A stretch of 64,000 bases of DNA from Lewinellaceae bacterium (lineage in GTDB: Bacteria > Bacteroidota > Bacteroidia > Chitinophagales > Saprospiraceae): the NCBI GenBank assembly GCA_016708875.1, contig JADJFA010000001.1, forward strand, positions 690,001 to 754,000, written 5' to 3'. The notes under the pieces are model-generated. The model did no database searches. It had not been told where the DNA came from and saw only the letters and a program-made list of their open reading frames with translations. How positions within the stretch are numbered: the stretch's first letter is position 1; every line of letters begins with the position of its first letter. A program made the position numbers and the translations under genes. Positions 50,907-60,450 of the stretch are shown one piece after another.

Positions 50907-53900
50907 CTACTGCGCCACGATTGTGCCGCTCCTCAAAATTTTACCTTCAGCGGTTTTCAGCACAAATTGATACGCCCCATTCGGAAGCCTATCTTGGGAA
51001 ATAAGCAACTGGGTGCCCGAAAATGTGCTTGAACGAACTTTTTTACCCAAAGTATCAAACAATTCTAAAATGAAAGACTGCGAATCAAGTCCCTGATCGC
51101 TTATCGTAAGAAGGGTTGATTCGTGAAAAGGGTTCGGCGAAAAACTCAATTCAAGTAGGCGATCAGGTTCTGGTCCAGTACCGGTTACCAATGGAATACC
51201 CACGGTGTGCAAGGTCTGGTTGGTAATCACCGGTGGATTGAAGTCAAAATAAATGCCAGCGCGGTTTCGGATGCTTGAACCGAACGCATTGCCACTTTTT
51301 TGGCTGACAGTAAACTGGGCAAAACCATGTGAGGCAGGCTCATTGATGTTTGAATCAGGCAATAATATGTGCTTAAATATTAGCATCAAAGTGCCGGAGG
51401 GGGTCATTTGTAATACACAGGGATGACTTGTTGCGCCCAAACGAACAGAGGCCGGATCTAACAAATCCGATAAGGTGTCACGAATCGAGACGTTAAAAGC
51501 CGTATCGGTGCCTGTGTTTTGAAACCTGATGAGGTATTCCAGCCCTTGCTCGCGCTCAATATATCCGTGCTCAGAAAGGCCCTCCGGGAATCCCTGTTTG
51601 TCATTGGGATCAAAAGCTCCAATGTTTCGGACACAAAATTTGTCCACAAAAGGCCCTTCATCGTCGTCATTTATAATGTTTAGCGGCGCTCCTCCAGCGG
51701 CTGTTCCGCAACCTTGTATTTGCGTGTGCGACACTGTATTATAGGGATACTGCGCGGATTGGTCTGCATAGAAATCTAGTCTTTGATACCCTGACGCAAT
51801 GTTTTTCGTAAAATGTTCACCCGTAGCCAACTGAAATTGACCCATAGAAACTGTACCAAAAGGGGCGTTGAAATCAAATGCATACCAATCCAAGGGTTGT
51901 CCCATATCAGCATCTCCTGTATTGTCAATGCGCAGTTGAACGGAATCTCCCAGACAAAGGGCAGAAGTTACAAGATGTGCCCCGCTGATTGGCGGGCAGT
52001 GTTCATCCGGGTAAATATGGGCTTCCAGGCAATGAATATATCCCAGTGCCGCATTGCAGGAAGGCGTGACTTTGAGGCTCATATTTCCATGACCGCCTAC
52101 AGGAATATCGCCCAGCTGGAAGGTATAGGTCTGCCCAATTTGTGCCGATACAGGCAGGGAAGCGCTGTTGAAATCAAGCAGCGAATCCAATGTGATTTCC
52201 AGGCTTGCGTTGACCGCCGGGATGGTTCCGTTATTGCTGAAGTACACAAAGACCTGGCTCTCAAAACAGCGGCGCAAGAACGGGGCACTCACATCTAGCT
52301 CCGCGTATGGGCATTCGGTAAGAATGCGAAGTCCCACATCCGCAGAGTCTACTATTCCAATGGTGTTGTTGTTTGGGATAGTCGTGCTTGAACCACAGCT
52401 CTGCCAGTAATCATTGGGCGGCACGACCGAAATTTGATAATCGCCTGCGTTTACAGGCACGAGGTATTGGCCTGCGGGATTAGAATAGCCAAAAACAGTT
52501 TGGCCGTTTTTGGTGGCTGTTACAATTCTTCCCCGCAAGAGCGAGTCTGCTGCAGAAAGCGTACAGGCGCCATCCAAATCGTGATAAGTGCTCCCTGAAA
52601 GCAATTTTACCTGGGTGGTTGGTGTTGCAGTCCGATAAATACCATCTCCTTCCAGACAGTTAAAAAGGTACTGTGGGGTGTTGAGTGAAATACCTGAAAT
52701 ATAATTTTCTCCACCATTAATTAATGGAAGTGGATTGAAACTATACCCACCATCCACTGATCGCAAGACCACATTGTCAAAGTTGTCCGTAGCATAAATG
52801 AAGCCTACATTGTTGACGATCAACGAATAAAGCGAAGTGCTGAAATCGATCGGTATAGAATCCCAGGTCAAGCCCCCATCCGGGGAGATAAACAAAGAGC
52901 TCGGATTCCCAGCATCAATTCCATATATCGTGCCATTGGAAGATACCACAGGAGGATCTGGCCAAAGATATCGATTGGAGATTTGTGCCCAGGTTTGGCC
53001 CTCATCCAAAGATTTATAAATGCCGTCTGAATCATGATATATCAGGCTGCCATCCGGCATTATAACCAGGTCTTCATAATTAAAAAAAGTGCTGGATGTT
53101 TGAGACCAGGACTGGCCACCGTCTGAGGAGGTTAAAAATTCGCTCCACGAGGACAAAAAGACTGTTCCAGTAATTGGAGAAACCTTAAAACCATTAAAAT
53201 TTGAATTGTTCACCCCAGGTACTTGAAGTGTTGTGTGTGATTGGCCTTCATCCGTAAATTTTAGTAAATTGAACCCATCCCAGAGATACCAACTGCCGTC
53301 AGGGGCAACTTGAAGCAGAAAACCACTCCAATTAGTAACCTCTTCTGTCACCTTTTCCCAAATCAAATCCCAGGAAGATCCGCTGTCTTTGCTGTAAAAA
53401 AGGCCGTCACCTGTGAGGGCAAGTAAATGTGTCCCGTCTATGTGTTGCAGGTTGGTTACAGTAGACCTTAAAATGCCATTGGCCGAAAATTGCCAGCTAA
53501 GCCCATTATCATCCGATCGTTGAAGGCCGCCAGCACTCCGTACGCCAAAAACTTTTCCATCCGGAGTGCTGCTTAATGCGCTTAAAGGATTTCGACCAGA
53601 ATCTTCAAGTATATTCCAGGTATTACCATTGTCGTCAGAATATTTTGACACATACCACTCAAAGGCAAAAAGTCGCCCCGTTGGGCCTACTGCCACCGAA
53701 ATATCTCGATAGCTGTTTGGGAAAATTGCGTCAAGGCTTGTCCAGGTCGCACCATTATCTAAACTGCGCCAAATGAAATCCTCTGCCCCAATAAAAATTC
53801 CCCCAGTGGGCGAAAAAGCAACCTGGTAAGGTTTTAAGTCCAACGACTCCAGCATTACCGTCCATGTTAGCCCATTGTCTGCAGAGCGCCAAACTTTGCC

Positions 53901-54428
53901 CAAACTGCCGCTCGAAACATAATCTTCCCAGGTATACACATCACCAGAAATCGGGTTGTAAGCAAAGTTTTCGGCAAAGAGAATATTGTTGGCAACTACG
54001 GCCCATGTTTGGCCATTATCTATGGATCGTTTGATGCCTTGATACGTCCCGACCAATATTTCACCGCTTGGAAGGGCATAAATGGTTTTATGTGAAACGC
54101 TGCCGATTTGGGTCCAACTTTGGCCGTTATCCTCAGAACGGAATATTTTACTGCCCTCGCCTGCATACAGATTTCCATCAGCACCTACTACCAGCGGAGA
54201 AGTCCAGGTACTGGCGGGGGTAGCAGGCATTTTTTGCCAATTGACGCCACCGTCAGAAGAACGGTAAAGTTCGTTGTACGGCAATATCATCAACAGGAAT
54301 CCTGATTTTCCAGGATAAACAATGCCTCCCCCTCCAAATGGCCCGCCTAACTTTTGCCAGGACTGTGCTGAGAGGGAAACGATTGTTGAGAAGAGAAAAA
54401 AGAGGAGAAGGCGTAGATTTAAGTTCAT
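50907..54428 (-). CDS. Large Asp-box propeller protein with T9SS sorting domain
   Basis: 1173 residues, signal peptide MNLNLRLLLFFLFSTIVSLSAQ. The first ~600 residues are repeated Asp-box units (SSDGGVNW, SEDNGQSW, SIDNGQTW, SADNGLTW, SLDNGATW, SSDGGQSW, SLDEGQTW), one or two propellers. Then a carboxypeptidase-regulatory-like stretch (GRIVTATKNGQTVFGYSNPAGQYLVPV), a conserved-repeat segment with ...YLIRFQNTGTDTAFNVSIRDTL..., and a type A CTD (LELSFSPNPFHESTLLT). Resembles the 15144-17759 protein in the propeller section. It ends with the T9SS CTD in reading frame at 50907. Confidence 0.87.
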   Translation of the reverse strand: MNLNLRLLLFFLFSTIVSLSAQSWQKLGGPFGGGGIVYPGKSGFLLMILPYNELYRSSDGGVNWQKMPATPASTWTSPLVVGADGNLYAGEGSKIFRSEDNGQSWTQIGSVSHKTIYALPSGEILVGTYQGIKRSIDNGQTWAVVANNILFAENFAYNPISGDVYTWEDYVSSGSLGKVWRSADNGLTWTVMLESLDLKPYQVAFSPTGGIFIGAEDFIWRSLDNGATWTSLDAIFPNSYRDISVAVGPTGRLFAFEWYVSKYSDDNGNTWNILEDSGRNPLSALSSTPDGKVFGVRSAGGLQRSDDNGLSWQFSANGILRSTVTNLQHIDGTHLLALTGDGLFYSKDSGSSWDLIWEKVTEEVTNWSGFLLQVAPDGSWYLWDGFNLLKFTDEGQSHTTLQVPGVNNSNFNGFKVSPITGTVFLSSWSEFLTSSDGGQSWSQTSSTFFNYEDLVIMPDGSLIYHDSDGIYKSLDEGQTWAQISNRYLWPDPPVVSSNGTIYGIDAGNPSSLFISPDGGLTWDSIPIDFSTSLYSLIVNNVGFIYATDNFDNVVLRSVDGGYSFNPLPLINGGENYISGISLNTPQYLFNCLEGDGIYRTATPTTQVKLLSGSTYHDLDGACTLSAADSLLRGRIVTATKNGQTVFGYSNPAGQYLVPVNAGDYQISVVPPNDYWQSCGSSTTIPNNNTIGIVDSADVGLRILTECPYAELDVSAPFLRRCFESQVFVYFSNNGTIPAVNASLEITLDSLLDFNSASLPVSAQIGQTYTFQLGDIPVGGHGNMSLKVTPSCNAALGYIHCLEAHIYPDEHCPPISGAHLVTSALCLGDSVQLRIDNTGDADMGQPLDWYAFDFNAPFGTVSMGQFQLATGEHFTKNIASGYQRLDFYADQSAQYPYNTVSHTQIQGCGTAAGGAPLNIINDDDEGPFVDKFCVRNIGAFDPNDKQGFPEGLSEHGYIEREQGLEYLIRFQNTGTDTAFNVSIRDTLSDLLDPASVRLGATSHPCVLQMTPSGTLMLIFKHILLPDSNINEPASHGFAQFTVSQKSGNAFGSSIRNRAGIYFDFNPPVITNQTLHTVGIPLVTGTGPEPDRLLELSFSPNPFHESTLLTISDQGLDSQSFILELFDTLGKKVRSSTFSGTQLLISQDRLPNGAYQFVLKTAEGKILRSGTIVAQ

Positions 54429-54552
54429 AGGTCGTTAAGTTTCTTTTGAAGATTTCACCAATAAATGCAGTAAAGAAAACTGTATTCTATTAGTACTAAA
54501 GATTCTTATAACCTATATGGCTAATTTTTGCAAATTTAGCATTGCCTCCCTT

Positions 54553-55013
54553 CTAAGAGCCTGTTGGGAAAATTCTTTTCAAATAAAAATCCTCGCGCTC
54601 GCGCATAACGCGCTCAGCCGTTTCGGTTTTGTCCAGGTAACCCGCCAAATGCAGCACGCCATGCACCAGCACACGACAAAGTTCATGTTCGAAACTGACG
54701 CCCAAGGTTTGTGCATTGTCTGCTACCCGTTCAGAGCTGATAAAAACATCGCCATGAACGGCATTTTCAGCATACGGGAAGGTGATGACATCGGTGTAAT
54801 AATCGTGGTCAAGGAATTCCACATTCATCTCGCGGAGACGTTCGTCGGAACAAAAATGTAGTTGACTTCCACAAACGCCTTGCCCTCCGAATCAGCTACG
54901 TTCAGCAACCAATCCGTCAGCATTTGTTCGTCGGGGAGATCAAACGTAACATCTTCAAAATGAAAGGAAACGGGGGATTCCGGTTCGTCGGCAGGCAGGT
55001 CTGGGAATTGCAT
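54553..55013 (-). CDS. ybeY: Endoribonuclease YbeY, split by a one-base frameshift
   Basis: About 153 residues when repaired. The C-terminal half has the zinc motif HELCRVLVHGVLHLAGYLDKT (HGxLHLxGYD-like) and DVITFPY; the N-terminal part MQFPDLPADEPESPVSFHFEDVTF ... VNYIF lies in another frame. The break is at an A5 run on the plus strand (54852-54856); one extra base gives VNYIFCSDERLREMNVEFLDHDYYTDVITFP. YbeY matures 16S rRNA 3' ends and is essential or nearly so, so the split is probably a sequencing artefact. Confidence 0.9.
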
Positions 55014-55033
55014 CTTTTTATGTAGGTATTTAT

Positions 55034-55390
55034 CTAGGTACACGGGATAACGCGCACCGTAATAGAGGTGGTGAGTCTGCAACCTCCTTTGGTGGTCACC
55101 GTCACTTCGTAAGTCCCTTCTTCCCGTACCCGTAAGAACCGATCTTGCACACCCGTATTCCACTCAAAGCTTTCGTAATCACCCTCGGCTTTGAGAATGG
55201 TTTCGCCGCCTTTGCAGATGGTGGTAGGTCCGGAAATATTCACCCCTGCCGGCCCAGAGACGGTGATTCCTTTGGGCTTTGGCTGGGTTTGGTCGAGGGT
55301 TGTCGCCGGTGTTTCTGTTTGTGCCTGAAGCACAAAAGCGAAGGCAGAAAAGACAAAAACAACTGCGAGACGGGAAAGGATATGTTTCAT
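55034..55390 (-). CDS. Small secreted Ig/PKD-like protein
   Basis: 118 residues from ATG 55390 (an ATG at 55396 adds two). Signal peptide MKHILSRLAVVFVFSAFAFVLQA, a low-complexity linker, then one domain ICKGGETILKAEGDYESFEWNTGVQDRFLRVREEGTYEVTVTTKGGCRL with the E-W-N-T-G and GTYxVTV signatures of PKD/Ig-like repeats in Bacteroidota surface proteins and a Cys pair. No T9SS tail. Function unknown. It is followed on the strand by ybeY, 20 bp away. Confidence 0.7.
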   Translation of the reverse strand: MKHILSRLAVVFVFSAFAFVLQAQTETPATTLDQTQPKPKGITVSGPAGVNISGPTTICKGGETILKAEGDYESFEWNTGVQDRFLRVREEGTYEVTVTTKGGCRLTTSITVRVIPCT

Positions 55391-55417
55391 ATACATTGTG
55401 ATAGATTTTGGCAAATA

Positions 55418-55496
55418 GAACACGGATCGCACGGATGAGACACGGATTTTAGGACATGACAAATAAATCTGCGTCTCATCCGTGCGATCCGTGTTC
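55418..55496. repeat. 31-nt inverted repeat upstream of the PKD-like gene
   Basis: gaacacggatcgcacggatg... (55418-55448) pairs at 29 of 31 positions with 55466-55496. Lies between two minus-strand genes. Confidence 0.75.
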
Positions 55497-55514
55497 CTTC
55501 TGCCAAGTGAACGA

Positions 55515-56180
55515 TTACAAACGATGCATATAACCCACGTTGAATAGTAGCGGACTAATGCTTGCATCTACGTTGTCGTTGTTGGATAAGTTGGAGAGGC
55601 TGTACTGATATCGCGCCTCGACTTTAATTTTACTGTTTGCGCCCAACGGAATATTTCCGCCCAGCCCAAAATCAGCTGCGAATGCGTTGCGGTTCCAATT
55701 GGGGTCTTTTATGTCAATGGAGTTTTTGCTGGAAAAATCTTTTCCACCTTCCGTTCCCGAATATTTGTTCCAGGCTTTTTCAAGCCGGCCAGCGGTACCT
55801 CCGGCCAAGATATAGACCTGCCTGAATTTCTTCACCGGAGAAAATTGAGCAAGCGCACTTCCTTCCCAGTATTGAAAATACTCTCGGGCGGTCGCCGTGC
55901 CTGTCGTCATATCCGGGAATTGAAGGAGGCTGCTTATTTTATTCGCCTTCACCTGTGTTCCAAACTCGGCCCGAAACCCGAGCATAGGGTTCATTTGCCA
56001 TTCTCCAAGAACCGCAGCGCGCCAACCCATGGCTGGTTCAAAATCAATATCCCAAAAAAGAGACTTTATTTCCCAGGTCCAGAACGACATATTCGCCCCG
56101 GCAGAAAGGCCGAGATGAAATTGCGAAAAAGCAGGGGTTGACAAAAAGATAAAACCAAAGGCAAGCAAAAGATTTTTCAT
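55515..56180 (-). CDS. PorT-like outer membrane beta-barrel protein
   Basis: 221 residues from MKNLLLAFGFIFLSTPAFSQ (signal peptide). FHLGLSAGANMSFWTWEIKS, MLGFRAEFGTQVKANK and VEARYQYSLSNLSNN are alternating strands typical of the small eight- or ten-stranded barrels of Bacteroidota. A longer minus frame reaching 57341 is only the antisense of the OmpA-type gene. It is divergent from that gene, and a partnership at the outer membrane is plausible. The bases 56181-56315 between the two starts hold no clear TAnnTTTG. Confidence 0.78.
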   Translation of the reverse strand: MKNLLLAFGFIFLSTPAFSQFHLGLSAGANMSFWTWEIKSLFWDIDFEPAMGWRAAVLGEWQMNPMLGFRAEFGTQVKANKISSLLQFPDMTTGTATAREYFQYWEGSALAQFSPVKKFRQVYILAGGTAGRLEKAWNKYSGTEGGKDFSSKNSIDIKDPNWNRNAFAADFGLGGNIPLGANSKIKVEARYQYSLSNLSNNDNVDASISPLLFNVGYMHRL

Positions 56181-56315
56181 AAAAATAGTTGATTTAGTGT
56201 GTGTCTTGCCCTGACTGCCAAATGTCCGCATTAGTTGCTTGACCAGCAAATTGAAATGTTGACACCCATTAAAAACAACTTCCCAATAAAATTCGTTTTG
56301 CCCAAAAACAGGCCC

Positions 56316-58244
56316 ATGCGATCGTTCACCCTCGTCATTTTCTTGCTTTGTTGTCATTTCGCGGCAATTGCTCAAAACTACACAACCACCAAAACCACTT
56401 CGGAAAAAGCGCTCGCTGCATTCAACGCAGGCATCGCCGAGGCGGATCGTGGGCAAGCCGCCATAGCACAAGGTTATTTTGAACAGGCGTTGAAAGCCGA
56501 CCCAAAATTCATAGACGCCAAACTCGCCTTGGGCGATAACTACGCCGAACTCCGCGATTTTTTCAAATCCAAAAAATACTTTGAAGAAGCACTCGCTTTG
56601 GACAGCGCTTACGCGCCTGTGGCATTTTTGTTTTTGGCAAAAACGGAATGGGAACTCGACAAATACGCCGAATGCGCCGCACATGCAGCAAGTTACCTCC
56701 GCAGTAAACCGAAAAACGAACGAAATCGCCGCGCTGCCGAAAGGTTGTTGAAATCGGCGCAATTCGCTGCCGAAGCGGTGAAAAACCCTGTCGCCTTCGA
56801 CCCAAAATCTGTCGGTGACTCCATCAACACCAAATGGGGCGAGTACTTCCCTTCGCTCACTGCCGACGATGAACTTTTGATTTTTACAAGACGTGATGGT
56901 GGTGACAACGAAAATTTTTACCGCAGTGAACGAAAGGACGGCGTGTGGCAAAAACCCACGCCACTCGAAGGGGTGAACACCTCCGACAATGAAGGCGCAC
57001 AAGCCATTAGTCCCGATGGTACTTGGCTCGTTTTCACCGGCTGCAATCGCCAAGGAGATGGCTCTCAAGGGGCTTGCGATTTGTATTGGTCGCAACTTAA
57101 AAGCACCGGCTGGACCAAACCTGTGCCCTTTAGCGCAGTTATCAATTCGCCGGACTGGGATGCACAGCCGAGCATTGGCGCCGACAATAAAACCCTGATT
57201 TTCACCAGTAGTCGCCCGGGCACACGCGGCAGCATGGATCTTTGGCAATCTATCCGCCAGCCTAATGGCAAATGGGGTAGCCCCGAAAATCTGGGGCCTA
57301 ACATCAATACCCCCGGCAAGGACCACACGCCATTTTTTCATCCTGACGGACAGACGCTCTACTTCTCATCCGACAGCCTGCCAGGTATGGGCGGAAGTGA
57401 TATCTTCTTTGCCCGCCGCGACCCCGATGGCAAATGGGGCAATCCTCAAAACCTCGGCTACCCGATCAACACAAAGGGGGAGGAGGGAATGCTGGTCGTG
57501 AGCCTAGACGGACGGACAGCCTATTTTGCCAGCGACCGACCCGGAGGCAAAGGCGATCTTGACATTTACACTTTTGAACTTCCTGCCTTTGCACGCCCAC
57601 AACCCGTCACCTACGCCAAAGCGAAAGTGACCAACGCCGCAACGGGCTACCCAATAACCGCTAAAGTGGAGTTTACAGACTTGAAAACAGGAAAAATATT
57701 CGTGAGCGCTAATACAAAATCAGACGGCAGCTTTCTCGTTTGCCTACCTGCCGGGAAAGATTACGCGTTGAATGTGAGCAAAGAAAAGTTTCTGTTTTTT
57801 TCCGACAATTTCAACCTCGTGGAAAGTGCCACATTCGACAAACCTTTTTTACTGAACATTGAACTCCAACCTATTGGGAGTGCTACTGGCCCTGCTACTG
57901 CCAACTCAACCCCCATCATTCTTCGCAATGTTTTTTTTGAAACAGGTTCCGCTGCGCTGCGATCCGAATCAATGGTTGAACTGGATCGCCTTGCACAATT
58001 GTTGTTGGGAAGCCCGGATTTGAAAATTCAGATCAATGGTCACACGGACAATGTGGGCGACGATGCGTTCAACCAAACCCTTTCCGAAGCCCGCGCCAAA
58101 TCTGTACAAGATTATCTGCTCAGCAAAAACATCGCGACAGCACGCCTTCGCTTCAAAGGTTTTGGCGAAAGCAAACCCCTCGAATCAAACGACACCCCGG
58201 AATCCCGGGCGCGAAACAGAAGAACCGAATTTGTGGTGTGGTAA
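56316..58244 (+). CDS. TPR, beta-propeller, CRD-like and OmpA domain protein (PorE-like)
   Basis: 642 residues from MRSFTLVIFLLCCHFAAIAQ (signal peptide). Order: TPR repeats (KALAAFNAGIAEADRGQ ... AKLALGDNYAELRDFFKS, about 25-140), WD40/PD40-type propeller (FPSLTADDELLIFTRRDGGDNENFY, AQPSIGADNKTLIFTSSRPG, HPDGQTLYFSSDSLPGMGGSDIFFARR, about 165-435), a carboxypeptidase-regulatory-like domain (about 445-515) and a C-terminal OmpA peptidoglycan-binding domain (GHTDNVGDDAFNQTLSEARAKSVQDYLL ... ARNRRTEFVVW). This order matches PorE of Porphyromonas gingivalis, a T9SS component. T9SS substrates in this window support the call; other OmpA proteins with propellers exist. Confidence 0.85.
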   Translation: MRSFTLVIFLLCCHFAAIAQNYTTTKTTSEKALAAFNAGIAEADRGQAAIAQGYFEQALKADPKFIDAKLALGDNYAELRDFFKSKKYFEEALALDSAYAPVAFLFLAKTEWELDKYAECAAHAASYLRSKPKNERNRRAAERLLKSAQFAAEAVKNPVAFDPKSVGDSINTKWGEYFPSLTADDELLIFTRRDGGDNENFYRSERKDGVWQKPTPLEGVNTSDNEGAQAISPDGTWLVFTGCNRQGDGSQGACDLYWSQLKSTGWTKPVPFSAVINSPDWDAQPSIGADNKTLIFTSSRPGTRGSMDLWQSIRQPNGKWGSPENLGPNINTPGKDHTPFFHPDGQTLYFSSDSLPGMGGSDIFFARRDPDGKWGNPQNLGYPINTKGEEGMLVVSLDGRTAYFASDRPGGKGDLDIYTFELPAFARPQPVTYAKAKVTNAATGYPITAKVEFTDLKTGKIFVSANTKSDGSFLVCLPAGKDYALNVSKEKFLFFSDNFNLVESATFDKPFLLNIELQPIGSATGPATANSTPIILRNVFFETGSAALRSESMVELDRLAQLLLGSPDLKIQINGHTDNVGDDAFNQTLSEARAKSVQDYLLSKNIATARLRFKGFGESKPLESNDTPESRARNRRTEFVVW

Positions 58245-58247
58245 AAA

Positions 58248-58282
58248 AAACGGTTCTACGGCATTGAGCCATAGAACCGTTT
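58248..58282. terminator. Bidirectional terminator between convergent genes
   Basis: aaacggttctacggc pairs with gccatagaaccgttt. Flanked by A-run on one side and T-rich on the other, so it can serve both the OmpA gene and the SPOR gene. Confidence 0.7.
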
Positions 58283-58306
58283 CAAGCAATTGAATTGTTT
58301 CACAAA

Positions 58307-58924
58307 TTATTTGTTCCGATCAAAAACCGCCGCGTCAATGCCTTTCAACTCCAGTTTATCAACAACCTGAATCGCAGCATTCTTGTTATTTGAACGATAG
58401 ACGATCACAGCCTCCAACCCTTCTTTTGTTTTGGAGATTTCAGCGTTGGGGTAACCCGCTCTGATCACTTCTTCCAATCGGCGGCGTGCCCCTTCCTTAT
58501 AAGTAAAAGTGCCGGCCCGAACAGCCCAGCGGCCCGTTCCAGGGCCTTTTACTGCAGAAGCGCCTTTGGTAGTGCCTGTGGTTTTAGGCTTGGTTATGGT
58601 TGAGGAAGGTTTGTTCGTGCTGGGCGAAGCAGGCTTGGTGTTGGTGGCCGTTTCGTTTTCTATACCAGTTTTGGAAACCGTTGGTTTGGTGTTCGTATTC
58701 GGCTTAGCCAACGAATCTTTGCTGGTGTAAGTGCTACCTGAAGCCGCAATGGAATCCTCAGAGGCATAACCCATATCGCGGAGGGTTTCTTCGAGTTCGG
58801 CGGCTTCTCGGGCTGCCAATTCTTTTTTCTCTTTTTGTTTTTGGCAAGCGTAGTATCCAGCGGCGAGGATAAACAAACCCAAAAGGCCATACAGGACGTA
58901 GGTGAGAACGCTATTGCTTTTCAT
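58307..58924 (-). CDS. SPOR-domain membrane protein
   Basis: 205 residues. One N-terminal transmembrane helix (VLTYVLYGLLGLFILAAGYY, about 7-26), a charged and a Thr/Lys/Pro-rich linker (about 30-135), and a C-terminal SPOR domain (GRWAVRAGTFTYKEGARRRLEEVIRAGYPNAEI ... VVDKLELKGIDAAVF, about 136-205). SPOR domains bind denuded peptidoglycan at the division septum. A role in division or envelope maintenance is likely; no partner gene adjoins it. Confidence 0.88.
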   Translation of the reverse strand: MKSNSVLTYVLYGLLGLFILAAGYYACQKQKEKKELAAREAAELEETLRDMGYASEDSIAASGSTYTSKDSLAKPNTNTKPTVSKTGIENETATNTKPASPSTNKPSSTITKPKTTGTTKGASAVKGPGTGRWAVRAGTFTYKEGARRRLEEVIRAGYPNAEISKTKEGLEAVIVYRSNNKNAAIQVVDKLELKGIDAAVFDRNK

Positions 58925-59074
58925 ACTGTTCTTGTCATTTAGAAGGTTAAAAGTGCTGATTTTCAGGGGCTAAGGTAATAGTTGTTGTTTGGGATATTCG
59001 ATGTTTTCACGAAGCTTTCCGTTTTCTATCTTTTTTCATTTCAACTATTCCCTACTCGGCGTGTTAAGGCGGCT

Positions 59075-59082
59075 TATTTTTG
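59075..59082 (+). promoter_or_regulatory. -7 element of the ferredoxin reductase gene
   Basis: TATTTTTG, 67 bases before the ATG at 59150. No convincing -33. Confidence 0.35.
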
Positions 59083-59149
59083 CCGAATATTTTGGGGCAG
59101 CAACCACCAAAAGCAATGGCCCCATTACAAGATTCTACTTTTCCTCGAC

Positions 59150-60256
59150 ATGGATTTTTTTGAACTAAAGATAAAAAGCAAGACCACCGAAACCCCAGAC
59201 ACCGTCACCATCGAACTGGATATTCCTGACGAACTGCGCGATTTATTCACCTATAAACAAGGCCAATACCTCACAATCCGCTTTCATTTTGACGGGCGAG
59301 AATTGCGCAGGTCGTACTCAATGTCATCCAGCCCCTTGGAAAATCGCTTGGCTGTGACGGTAAAAAAAGTGTCTGGCGGCCAAGCATCCACTTTTCTGCA
59401 CGACCAGGCCAAGGTGGGCGATACGCTGGAAATTGCAGCTCCTGATGGCCGTTTTTTTACGGAACTCAATCCGGATAAACGTCGCACGTACTACCTTTTT
59501 GCTGCTGGTAGTGGTATCACGCCTTTGATGTCCATCATCAAAACCACCCTCGAGGCTGAACCGATGAGCGCGATCTTTTTGCTCTATGGCAGCCGAAACG
59601 AAGAAAGCATCATTTTTCGGGATGAACTCGATCGCCTTTCTGAGCGCTACGTCGGCCAACTCCATGTAGAACATGTGATAAGCCAACCCCGAAAGGAAAG
59701 TACTGGCGGTGGCCTCTTTGGGGTGTTCAAAAAAAGCACCACGAACTGGCAAGGGAAAATTGGTCGAATCACCGGAAGGATCGCAAATGCCTTTTTGGAC
59801 GATAATATGGCACACGGCCCCGAATCCGATTGCATTTACTTCGTTTGTGGCCCGGGCGACATGGCTGATTCCATAAAAGCAAGCTTACTCGGGCGAGCAA
59901 TACCTGCCAAACAAATTCACAGTGAGTATTTTGTAAACGCCACCCATACGCCCGGCGATATTGCGGAAGGTGCTTCCGGCGGAAAGCGGGTAATCGTTCA
60001 CCTCAAAGGCGCACGAATTGAAATGCCCGTACCAGAAGGCGCAACTATTTTGGATGCGCTTGTGAAAGCCAAATACGATCCGCCTTACTCCTGCACTGCC
60101 GGGGCTTGTTCCACTTGCATGGCAAAACTCATCAATGGGAAAGTCAAAATGGATGCCTGCTATGCACTTGACGATGAGGAAGTTAAGGCGGGATACATTC
60201 TTACCTGCCAGTCGCACCTTGAGACGGACGTGGTAGAATTGACTTACGATATGTGA
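59150..60256 (+). CDS. FNR-type flavin reductase with C-terminal 2Fe-2S ferredoxin domain
   Basis: 368 residues. The FAD-binding part has RSYSMSSSPLE (RxYS) and QASTFLHDQ; the NAD(P) part has AAGSGITPLMSII and YFVCGPGDMADS; the C-terminal plant-type ferredoxin has CTAGACSTC with the fourth Cys in ILTCQSH. The order resembles PaaE of phenylacetate hydroxylase and similar oxygenase reductases, but no oxygenase gene is nearby. It passes electrons from NAD(P)H to an iron-dependent partner. An upstream-extended frame from 58982 has no support. Confidence 0.9.
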   Translation: MDFFELKIKSKTTETPDTVTIELDIPDELRDLFTYKQGQYLTIRFHFDGRELRRSYSMSSSPLENRLAVTVKKVSGGQASTFLHDQAKVGDTLEIAAPDGRFFTELNPDKRRTYYLFAAGSGITPLMSIIKTTLEAEPMSAIFLLYGSRNEESIIFRDELDRLSERYVGQLHVEHVISQPRKESTGGGLFGVFKKSTTNWQGKIGRITGRIANAFLDDNMAHGPESDCIYFVCGPGDMADSIKASLLGRAIPAKQIHSEYFVNATHTPGDIAEGASGGKRVIVHLKGARIEMPVPEGATILDALVKAKYDPPYSCTAGACSTCMAKLINGKVKMDACYALDDEEVKAGYILTCQSHLETDVVELTYDM

Positions 60257-60261
60257 GTCAA

Positions 60262-60417
60262 TTTTGTTTGAGTGATGATTAATGAGTACATGATTGTTGA
60301 TTGTTGAAGTAATGGTGGATTGGTGATGGCCGATGTCTCACCATCGTCAATAATAACATCGTACATGTCCATCAAAAATCAACAATCATGTACTCATCAA
60401 TCGTCACTCAAACAAAA
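60262..60417. repeat. 41-nt inverted repeat between convergent genes
   Basis: ttttgtttgagtgatgatta... (60262-60302) against 60377-60417, matching at 39 of 41 positions, 74-nt spacer containing a smaller gtgatgg/ccatcg-type pair. It follows the reductase stop by 5 bp. Confidence 0.8.
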
Positions 60418-60450
60418 CTACAGAATGCTTAAAATATAGGTGGGCTCCTC

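Noticed and set aside
55515..57341. A 608-residue minus-strand frame covering the OmpA-type gene
   Set aside because: Only its last 221 residues, from the ATG at 56180, look like a protein (signal peptide and barrel). The rest is antisense to a clearly coding plus-strand gene.
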